Part shown: one piece after another, positions 1 through 5,282 of the stretch
Layout of the letters: each line of letters opens with the position of its first letter
Position numbering within the stretch: position 1 is the first letter of the stretch
Assembly (NCBI GenBank): GCA_012963895.1
Contig: DTUW01000122.1
Location: 1-5,708 of the forward strand
Length of the DNA stretch: 5,708 nucleotides
DNA from: Campylobacterales bacterium
GTDB lineage: Bacteria > Campylobacterota > Campylobacteria > Campylobacterales > Thiovulaceae
Reading direction: 5' to 3'
The notes under the pieces: model-generated
The model's input: only the letters and a program-made list of their open reading frames with translations
Told to the model about the DNA's origin: nothing
Database searches by the model: none
Program-made: the position numbers and the translations under genes

Positions 1-32
1 CAAGCACTCTAACCATACTGAGCTACACCCCG
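1..32 (-). tRNA. Partial tRNA, 5' half only, probably tRNA-Pro
   Basis: Read on the minus strand, the first bases are an acceptor strand CGGGGTG, the TAGCTCAG start of a D arm, a D loop with GGTTAGAG, and then the start of an anticodon stem (CTTG). The anticodon, variable loop, T arm and 3' end lie beyond the window edge. A leading C1 with CGGGG, and an anticodon stem beginning CTTG, fit bacterial tRNA-Pro of the TGG type (known family pattern). Because the anticodon is not visible, the amino-acid identity is an inference. That it is the 5' half of a tRNA is clear, and the consensus promoter just upstream supports it. Confidence 0.8.
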
Positions 33-48
33 TCAAATTTCAGGCGGA

Positions 49-77
49 ATTATATTGGTTTTGTTTTTCATTGTCAA
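49..77 (-). promoter_or_regulatory. Consensus sigma-70 promoter of the minus-strand tRNA
   Basis: On the minus strand there is an exact TTGACA (72-77), a 17-bp spacer and an exact TATAAT (49-54). The bases just after the -10 are TCCGCC, a GC-rich discriminator of the kind found at stable-RNA promoters under stringent control (established pattern). The expected start, near position 42, leaves a leader of about 10 nt before the tRNA 5' end. A perfect 6+17+6 match in such AT-rich DNA at the right distance makes this a secure call. Confidence 0.88.
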
Positions 78-98
78 GTTCTTGTATATATTCAAAAT

Positions 99-112
99 AT
101 ATTGTCCAATAT
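99..112. repeat. Short inverted repeat between the divergent tRNA promoters
   Basis: ATATTG (99-104), a 2-base spacer TC, and CAATAT (107-112) form a 6-bp dyad. It lies between the two outward-facing -35 boxes (72-77 and 123-128). Its position would suit a shared regulator site or simply a bendable AT-rich spacer. In AT-rich DNA a dyad this short arises easily by chance, so it is recorded as a visible pattern without an assigned function. Confidence 0.3.
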
Positions 113-122
113 TTACTACATC

Positions 123-151
123 TTGAAATATTACAATTGATTGGATAAAAT
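123..151 (+). promoter_or_regulatory. Sigma-70 promoter of the CAT-anticodon tRNA
   Basis: TTGAAA (123-128), a 17-bp spacer and TAAAAT (146-151) each differ from the consensus by one base. The expected start, near 158-160, lies about 10 nt upstream of the tRNA 5' end at 170. GCTCG falls in the discriminator region, again relatively GC-rich for this sequence. No terminator is visible between the tRNA and the following ankyrin gene, so this promoter may drive both. Confidence 0.78.
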
Positions 152-169
152 ACTGCTCGTATTTTTGAT

Positions 170-246
170 GGGTCAATAGCTCAGCTGGTTAGAGCAGACG
201 GCTCATAACCGTCTGGTCCGGGGTTCAAGTCCCTGTTGACCCACCA
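170..246 (+). tRNA. tRNA with CAT anticodon, probably tRNA-Ile2 (lysidine), less likely elongator tRNA-Met
   Basis: A full cloverleaf of 77 nt can be folded. The acceptor GGGTCAA (170-176) pairs with TTGACCC (236-242), with discriminator A243 and an encoded CCA at 244-246. The anticodon stem is GACGG/CCGTC around the loop CTCATAA, with anticodon CAT at 204-206. The T arm has TTCAAGT in its loop. G1-C72 rules out an initiator tRNA, whose 1-72 pair is unpaired. The anticodon arm with flanking bases AGA...TCTGGTC resembles known bacterial tRNA-Ile2 genes, in which TilS converts the CAT wobble C to lysidine so that AUA is read. Automated callers often label such genes tRNA-Met. The genes here use ATA heavily, which fits a need for Ile2. 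The identity is inference; the tRNA itself is certain. Confidence 0.93.
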
Positions 247-266
247 CTCCTTTGTAGAGATTTCTC

Positions 267-815
267 ATGAACAAAATATATCTTCTACTACTTACTCTTC
301 CTATATTTCTACAAGCCAATAATTGGCAACCAATCCATTGGGCTGTCTATAACGGAGATATATCAAAAATTAAAAGAATGGTGGCTCATAACACCTCTTT
401 GCTTGACAGTAGAACTGATGGAGGGCTTACACCTCTTCATATAGCTGTTAAAAAACGGGATTTGAAGATGATTGAGTTTCTCTTAAAAAATGGGGCTGAT
501 ATTGATTCCCAAGACAATCAAGGACGAACCCCTCTCCACTACGCAGTTTCCCAAAGAAAGATAGATATTGTCAAATACCTAATTTTGAATGGTGCAGATA
601 TTGAAATCCAAAATAGTCACGGAGTTCGCCCAATCCATCAGGCAGCATATTCAGGAAATTTGGAGGCTATAAAGTTTCTAATTAGTGCAGGAGCGAAACC
701 TTTTCCAAAAACTAATTCTGGTTCTACTCCTTGGGAGATAGCTATTGCAAAAGGAAATTTTGCAGTAGCTGACTTTTTCCTCTATTTTCGAAAGAAATTA
801 CAAAATCATAAATAG
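267..815 (+). CDS. Exported ankyrin-repeat protein
   Basis: This 182-residue protein starts with a short signal peptide: MNKIY, a hydrophobic core at about 5-15, and likely cleavage after LQA (residue 17). The rest is a run of ankyrin repeats at roughly 20-52, 53-85, 86-118, 119-151 and a C-terminal capping half-repeat at 152-182. The TPLH signature is visible at 55-58 and 88-91, with variants QPIH (21-24), RPIH (121-124) and TPWE (154-157). NGAD turns occur at 75-78 and 108-111. Ankyrin repeats bind proteins, so a periplasmic binding or scaffold role is likely, but the partner is unknown. The start codon follows a weak AGAGA ribosome-binding site (256-260). The gene begins 20 bases after the tRNA CCA end and has no promoter of its own that I can see. 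Its last 10 bases overlap the convergent kinase gene. The family call is firm; the role is open. Confidence 0.92.
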   Translation: MNKIYLLLLTLPIFLQANNWQPIHWAVYNGDISKIKRMVAHNTSLLDSRTDGGLTPLHIAVKKRDLKMIEFLLKNGADIDSQDNQGRTPLHYAVSQRKIDIVKYLILNGADIEIQNSHGVRPIHQAAYSGNLEAIKFLISAGAKPFPKTNSGSTPWEIAIAKGNFAVADFFLYFRKKLQNHK

Positions 816-3109
816 AGTTTCAATATCTTATCCAACTCCTCTTTATCTATCGGTTTAGAGATATAGTTATCCATTCCATAAGAGAGAAATCTCTCCCTAT
901 CTCCTTTTATCGCATTTGCTGTAAGGGCAACTATTGGAGTGTGTTGAATTCCTTTCTCCTTTTCATACTCAATTATCTCCTGTGTAGCTTCAACTCCATT
1001 TTTTAGAGGCATATTGATGTCCATCAATACCAAATCAAACTCTCCATTTTTGAAAACTTCTACCCCCTCTTCTCCGTTCTCTGCAATAGTTACCTCAATT
1101 TCCAACATCTCTAACATGAATGTGATTAGTTGCTGGTTTATTTCATTATCTTCTACAACTAATACCTTTTTACCTCTAAATAGTATCTCTTGGTTCTCAT
1201 CTTCTCTCTCTTCAACTTCTCTAAACTGCGATATGAATCTATTCAATGCATTGAAAATCTTCGATGCATTTATTGGGTGGAATACCACCTCATCAAAATA
1301 TCTCTTCTCCTCTTCTGAAAGCTCAAACTGCTTATCAGTTATCAAAATCTTGGATATGTTGTCCTCTTCTATTCTTTTCAACAATCTACTATCTATATCT
1401 GTGGATAGAAAAATTACAACTCTTGGAATAGGTATCTCTTCAAACTCATCAACAGAGTTGAAAACTTTGTAATTGAGTTCGAAAGCTTGAAGATAGTCTT
1501 TTAGGAGGTTCTCATATATCTCATACTTGGACGAGTGGAGAATTGCCACATTGATATTGGTCTCCTCTTGAAATATATGGTCGCTCTCTCTCTGGATAGG
1601 GAACTCAATCTCAAAGTAAAATCTGCTCCCTTTTCCAACCTCGCTTTCTAACTCTAATTTACTACCCATAAGTTTTAGCAAGTTTTTGGAGATTGCCAAT
1701 CCCAATCCTGTTCCTCCAAACTTTCTCGTAGTTGAGGAGTCGGCTTGTGCAAATGGGTCGAAGATAATTTTTTGCTTATCTTTTGGAATACCTATCCCGG
1801 TATCTTCAACTGAAAAGAGTATCCTAACCCTTTTATTACTTTTCCAGACTTTCGATATATCTACCTTTACAACTCCACCGTTAGGGGTAAATTTTATAGC
1901 ATTGCCGATGAGGTTGATTAAAACCTGTTTTACCCTTAGAGCATCTCCGTAAATCACTTCTGGTAGGTTTGGGTGGATAAATGAAATAAGCTTTATCTCT
2001 TTTTCGTAAGCCTTTGCAGTAAATAGCTCTATCACATTCTCGAACTCTTCAAATAGGTTGAATTCAGAGTTTTCTATCTCCAATTTACCGCTTTCAATTT
2101 TGGAGAAATCTAGAATGTCGTTGATGATGTCCAAAAGAGATAAGGCACTCTTAGAGATGATTTCTACAAACTCTCTCTGTTTAGGATTCAATTCACTCTT
2201 TTTCAAAACCTCAGCAAATCCAATAATCCCATTCATAGGGGTTCTAATCTCGTGAGACATATTGGCGAGGAACTCGCTTTTGGCTCTATTTGATGCTTCG
2301 GCTCTAATTAGAGCATCTTCCAACTCTGTGATATTGTTGAGAGTTACAATATAGTCAGCTTCGTTCTCTTCTGGGAGTTTGGCTATATTGATATGAAATA
2401 TCTGTTTTTTATTCTCTTTATCAACCATAGAGACCTTTTCAATCCCCTTTTGGAGAACCATCTCAGCCCAGTTATCTGCATCGTTTAATTCTGGATAGTC
2501 TAGAAAAAGTTCGTTAATATTTTTATAATTCTGTTTGAACTCCTCCAAATTTTGGAATTGAAAAGTTTTGAAAAACTGCTCATTGATAAATAGAACCCTA
2601 TTCTCTTTGGTAAAAAGTATCGAGATACTAGATTGAGAATTTAGAACAGTTTGGAAAAGTCTTTTCTCTATTTCAGATTCCCTTTTTTTCTCTTCTGATA
2701 TTCTCTCATTATAGAAGTGGATAGCAATGTCCTCCAACTTTGTTCTAAATTTCTTAATATCCACCGGTTTAGTAATATAGTGTTCTATACCGACATCTAT
2801 CGCTTGCATCAAAAAGCTAGAATCGTTGTAAGCAGAAGAGATAATTATTGGTATTCGTCTGTTTATCTTTCTTATCTCTTTGGACATCTCTAAGCCGTTC
2901 ATCTCTGGCATATTTACATCTGTCAGCACTATATCTATTTTATGGTTTCTAAATATCTCCAATCCAACTTTTCCATTTTCAGCTATGAAAATTTTTCCAA
3001 ACATTCTATTTAGAGTTCTTAGAAAGGTTGAGCGGGTTATCTCCTCATCTTCTACATAGAGGATAGCCAATCTTTTCAATTCTTCTCTGAAATCAAATCC
3101 ATCAACCAT
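806..3109 (-). CDS. Cytoplasmic hybrid histidine kinase (REC-PAS-HisKA-HATPase-REC-like-REC)
   Basis: This 767-residue sensor kinase has no signal peptide or membrane segment. Domain 1 is an N-terminal receiver (about 12-130) with acidic pair E20/D21, phospho-acceptor D64 in LTDVNMPEMNG, S92 and K114. A charged linker leads to a PAS-like domain (about 150-262). The HisKA domain holds the phospho-histidine H286 in SHEIRTPMNG. The ATPase domain shows N403 (N box), DTGIGIP (436-442), FDPF (450-453) and GGTGLGL (465-471). Residues 517-630 resemble a receiver that has lost its acidic pocket, with HPIN where KP is expected. The C-terminal receiver (about 646-765) is intact: E653/D654, D697, T730, K752. 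There is no HPt domain and no DNA-binding output, so an unlinked partner must carry the signal onward. AGGT lies 8 nt before the ATG on the minus strand. The gene follows the dihydroorotase-like gene by 41 bp, so the two are probably co-transcribed. The signal sensed is unknown. Confidence 0.96.
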   Translation of the reverse strand: MVDGFDFREELKRLAILYVEDEEITRSTFLRTLNRMFGKIFIAENGKVGLEIFRNHKIDIVLTDVNMPEMNGLEMSKEIRKINRRIPIIISSAYNDSSFLMQAIDVGIEHYITKPVDIKKFRTKLEDIAIHFYNERISEEKKRESEIEKRLFQTVLNSQSSISILFTKENRVLFINEQFFKTFQFQNLEEFKQNYKNINELFLDYPELNDADNWAEMVLQKGIEKVSMVDKENKKQIFHINIAKLPEENEADYIVTLNNITELEDALIRAEASNRAKSEFLANMSHEIRTPMNGIIGFAEVLKKSELNPKQREFVEIISKSALSLLDIINDILDFSKIESGKLEIENSEFNLFEEFENVIELFTAKAYEKEIKLISFIHPNLPEVIYGDALRVKQVLINLIGNAIKFTPNGGVVKVDISKVWKSNKRVRILFSVEDTGIGIPKDKQKIIFDPFAQADSSTTRKFGGTGLGLAISKNLLKLMGSKLELESEVGKGSRFYFEIEFPIQRESDHIFQEETNINVAILHSSKYEIYENLLKDYLQAFELNYKVFNSVDEFEEIPIPRVVIFLSTDIDSRLLKRIEEDNISKILITDKQFELSEEEKRYFDEVVFHPINASKIFNALNRFISQFREVEEREDENQEILFRGKKVLVVEDNEINQQLITFMLEMLEIEVTIAENGEEGVEVFKNGEFDLVLMDINMPLKNGVEATQEIIEYEKEKGIQHTPIVALTANAIKGDRERFLSYGMDNYISKPIDKEELDKILKLYL

Positions 3110-3150
3110 ATAGCTAACCTAATGGTAAATTTTTCAGTTAGTCTAAATCT

Positions 3151-4167
3151 TTAAATCTTTATATTCCCTTTAAATTTTTTTCCATGATATAAAGAATTCT
3201 TATTTTCTATCTCTATATGTTGGGAAATATCCAATTTCACCTTCCTATCCATCTCTATATTTAGAAATCTTCTCTGATTTCTAGATGTAATATCTTGAAG
3301 CCTTTCCAAATCTATATATCCACTTTCCACTAATGTAGAGTAGTAGATAGATGCTATCCCCTCCAATCCCAAAACTCCATATTTTGAATCGATAAATGAG
3401 CCACTCTTTTCAGATTCAGAAATTGGGTGGTGGAGTGATGTAATCATGTCTATATCTCCATTTCGTAAAAGCTCTATTAGGAACTCTTTTCCATTTTTCG
3501 ATTGAAAAGGGGGGTCTATTTTGAAATAGTTGTCAAATTTCCAATATATTGAATCGTCAAAGATTAGATGGTGTATAGAGATTTCTATATATAGAGGAAT
3601 ACCCTCTTTTTTCCCCTCTATTGCCAAATTTAGAGCCTCTCTATCTGTAACTCCTTGCAATAGAGTTGGAACTCCAAAATATCTACTCATCTCCTTAACT
3701 ATCGCTACTCCTATCCTTTCGCCGATGAGGTGGCGGGTTGGTAAGCCGAAATAGAAAGCATTCTCATTGTCATAGACCACCCCATCACTATCAAGCTCTC
3801 TATTCTGAATTTTGCAAATAATAGGTTTTCTCTTCATTTTTGCATATTCAAAAACTCTCCTCATTAGATTCTGATTTATATCGCTTGTGATATAGATAGC
3901 ATAGGCTCTATCAATTAGGGAGGCTATTTCAACTAATCTATTTTCCTTCACTCCTGAAATGATTGGAAAAATGGAAATGTTTTCTATTTTTGAGGCGATA
4001 CTTTCAAGTAGAGTAAGTTGCAAATCGGAATCTATATCGGATAAGGCAAATCCCACAACCCCACTTTTTGAAGCTAATTGGGAAAGTTCTTGAAGAGAGT
4101 TCAGAGAAATTTTTCCATCTTTTGGAGCTAAATTGAGGTCTATAATTCCATCTATCGCTATCTCCAT
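3151..4167 (-). CDS. Dihydroorotase-like protein (amidohydrolase fold) lacking catalytic metal ligands
   Basis: This 338-residue protein follows class I dihydroorotase (PyrC) over most of its length. Recognisable segments are 128-157 (matching the GGVMNEG...AE region), EISIHHL (195-201), KIDPPFQ (216-222), IDMITSLHHP (239-248), YGVLGLEG (263-270) and LERLQDITSRNQRRFLNIE (287-305). The active-site residues are mostly gone. The usual DxHxH reads DLNLA (10-14), so both histidines are missing. The HVST histidine aligns with G172, and the catalytic Asp of TDHAP aligns with L245. The TPHH-type histidine (199/200) survives. Hydrolysis of dihydroorotate is therefore unlikely. Non-catalytic dihydroorotase homologues that hold aspartate transcarbamoylase (PyrB) complexes together are known, for example PyrC' in Pseudomonas, and this is the best guess for its role. 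The start is supported by a strong AAGGA site. An alternative is an amidohydrolase-fold protein with another, unknown role. Confidence 0.85.
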   Translation of the reverse strand: MEIAIDGIIDLNLAPKDGKISLNSLQELSQLASKSGVVGFALSDIDSDLQLTLLESIASKIENISIFPIISGVKENRLVEIASLIDRAYAIYITSDINQNLMRRVFEYAKMKRKPIICKIQNRELDSDGVVYDNENAFYFGLPTRHLIGERIGVAIVKEMSRYFGVPTLLQGVTDREALNLAIEGKKEGIPLYIEISIHHLIFDDSIYWKFDNYFKIDPPFQSKNGKEFLIELLRNGDIDMITSLHHPISESEKSGSFIDSKYGVLGLEGIASIYYSTLVESGYIDLERLQDITSRNQRRFLNIEMDRKVKLDISQHIEIENKNSLYHGKKFKGNIKI

Positions 4168-4173
4168 AGCAAA

Positions 4174-4179
4174 TCCTTA
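4174..4179 (-). promoter_or_regulatory. Ribosome-binding site of the dihydroorotase-like gene
   Basis: On the minus strand TAAGGA lies six bases before the ATG at 4165-4167. It is among the best Shine-Dalgarno matches in this window and fixes the start of the 338-aa protein. Confidence 0.75.
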
Positions 4180-4205
4180 TAAATGGTAGAATTGCAACAT
4201 ATACT
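4177..4205 (+). promoter_or_regulatory. Possible promoter of the MotB-like/MNT/HEPN cluster
   Basis: TATACT (4200-4205) matches the -10 consensus in five of six bases. A weak -35-like TTATAA (4177-4182) lies exactly 17 bp upstream. The start would fall near 4212, giving a leader of about 12 nt before the ATG at 4224. The gene must be transcribed from somewhere in the 56-bp divergent gap or from inside the oppositely oriented neighbour. The short leader and poor -35 keep confidence low. The -35-like box overlaps the ribosome-binding site of the divergent gene. Confidence 0.35.
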
Positions 4206-4223
4206 ATCAAAAAGAGTGGTTAA

Positions 4224-4985
4224 ATGGTAAATCGAGAGGACTTGGAGCTATCAGAACTATGGACATCTATATCTGACATGATGTCTGGATTGATGTTGGT
4301 GTTTCTTCTAATTGCTGTCGCCTTTATGGTCGAGGTTACAAGAAATACAAAAGACCAGATAGATTATAAAAAGAGGTTGGAAGAGATAATAAAACAATAT
4401 ATAGAACTTGAACACGATTTACAGGAAGAGTTGAAAATTACATTTCCAAAAGAGTATTGGGAAAAGTGGGATATAGAGATATTGCCAGACAATACTGTGA
4501 GATTCAACTCTCCCGATGTGAAATTTTCCCAAGGCAGTGCCGAAGTTACCCCCGGTTTCAAATATCTTCTAAATGATTTCTTTCCGAAATATGTAAATGT
4601 TTTGAATCAGCCGAAATATAGAGACTTTATAGAAGAGATAAGAATTGAGGGACACACCTCATCAATATGGTTTGGAAGGTCTGAAAAAGTGGATTACCTC
4701 AAAAATTTAGAACTCTCACAAAAGAGAGCAAAAGCAGTTTTAGAATATTGTATCAACCGCCCAGAAGTCCAGAAAGATTTCAAGTGGCTTACCTCTGTAT
4801 TTCGAGCTAATGGATTATCAAGTGCCAAGCTCTTAGATGCAGATGGGCAATTGGTGTCAGTTTCAGGAAAACCAGAAGACCCTGAGAGGTCGCGACGAGT
4901 TGAATTCAGAGTTCAGACTAAGGCACATAAAGCATTAGAAAAATTAGAAAAGTTACGACAAGAGATGATTGCAAAAGAAAAATGA
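4224..4985 (+). CDS. MotB/OmpA-family membrane protein, ZorB-like stator-type subunit
   Basis: This 253-residue protein has one N-terminal membrane helix (about 17-38), a charged coiled linker (about 40-72) and an OmpA-like C-terminal domain (about 88-232). The segment ISDMMSGLMLVFLL (16-29) lines up with the MotB signature YADFMTAMMAFFLV. This places D18 at the proton-conducting aspartate of MotB-type stators. The OmpA domain shows IEGHTSS (141-147), NLELSQKRAKAV (161-172) and RRVEFRV (224-230). The usual GHTD aspartate, part of the peptidoglycan-binding pair in OmpA, is S146; the paired arginine (R168) remains. Such proteins normally work with a MotA/ExbB/ZorA-type partner to couple ion flow to periplasmic or cytoplasmic work, but no partner is visible here. 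A weak GAGTGG site precedes the ATG. The stop overlaps the next gene's start (ATGA), implying translational coupling to the nucleotidyltransferase. ZorB of Zorya phage defence is the closest functional analogy; that role is inference. Confidence 0.88.
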   Translation: MVNREDLELSELWTSISDMMSGLMLVFLLIAVAFMVEVTRNTKDQIDYKKRLEEIIKQYIELEHDLQEELKITFPKEYWEKWDIEILPDNTVRFNSPDVKFSQGSAEVTPGFKYLLNDFFPKYVNVLNQPKYRDFIEEIRIEGHTSSIWFGRSEKVDYLKNLELSQKRAKAVLEYCINRPEVQKDFKWLTSVFRANGLSSAKLLDADGQLVSVSGKPEDPERSRRVEFRVQTKAHKALEKLEKLRQEMIAKEK

Positions 4986-5278
4986 GATTACGAATATCAA
5001 AAAGAGAAATAGAGTATCTGAAAAATACTATTTTGGGATTTGATTCAGATGCAGATATATATCTCTTTGGTAGCAGAGTAGATAGACATGCAAAGGGTGG
5101 AGATATTGATATTTTGATATTTTCCAAAAAGATAGACAGAGGTATAAAAAGAAAAATTAGAGTAGCTTTTTATCGAGAGTTCGGAGAGCAGAAATTGGAT
5201 ATAGTTGTAGAGAGAGATAGATATTCTTTATCTCCATTTGTAAAAACAATACTACCAAAAGCGGTTAAATTGGGATAA
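4982..5278 (+). CDS. mntA: Minimal nucleotidyltransferase, MntA-type antitoxin
   Basis: This 98-residue protein is a complete minimal nucleotidyltransferase of the DNA polymerase beta superfamily. GS (30-31), nine residues, then DID (41-43) form the GSx(9-10)DxD motif. The third carboxylate is probably D73 in KLDIVV. All three metal-binding acids are present, so it should be an active nucleotidyl transferase. In MntA-HepT systems the MNT protein blocks the HEPN RNase by adding AMP residues to a tyrosine in its active motif (established for the Shewanella pair). The ATG lies inside the stop of the MotB-like gene (ATGA, 4982-4985) with no strong ribosome-binding site, so translation is probably coupled. 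The HEPN gene follows after 4 bp. An alternative is the HI0073-like nucleotidyltransferase class, whose partners are also HEPN proteins. Confidence 0.9.
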   Translation: MRLRISKREIEYLKNTILGFDSDADIYLFGSRVDRHAKGGDIDILIFSKKIDRGIKRKIRVAFYREFGEQKLDIVVERDRYSLSPFVKTILPKAVKLG

Positions 5279-5282
5279 TCTT

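Noticed and set aside
806..815. A 10-bp tail-to-tail overlap of the ankyrin and kinase genes, considered as a site for a shared terminator or antisense control.
   Set aside because: No hairpin with a T-run is visible at the overlap. Short convergent overlaps are common in compact genomes, and no specific function can be supported.
880..900. GAGAGAAATCTCTC palindrome near the end of the kinase gene, considered as a terminator.
   Set aside because: It lies inside the coding sequence of the C-terminal receiver, has a 2-base loop and no T-run, and is explained by codon content.
1014..2255. Plus-strand open frames at 1014-1472, 1686-1952 and 2058-2255 opposite the kinase gene.
   Set aside because: Their products are Ser/Thr/Asn-rich with no family resemblance, as expected for the reverse strand of conserved kinase domains. 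None has a convincing ribosome-binding site.
3113..3142. CTAAC...GTTAG inverted repeat between the dihydroorotase-like and kinase genes, considered as a terminator or an attenuator.
   Set aside because: The arms are only 5 bp with a loop of about 18 bases and no T-run, so a stable hairpin is unlikely.
4184..4210. Minus-strand promoter candidate (TTGATA, 16 bp, TACCAT) for the dihydroorotase-like and kinase genes.
   Set aside because: The -10 is poor, and the start would fall almost on the ribosome-binding site. It cannot be separated from chance in this AT-rich gap.
4004..5127. Minus-strand or frame-shifted open frames at 4004-4210, 4364-4561 and 4918-5127.
   Set aside because: They lie within well-supported genes, and their products show no domain or membrane pattern that suggests a real protein.
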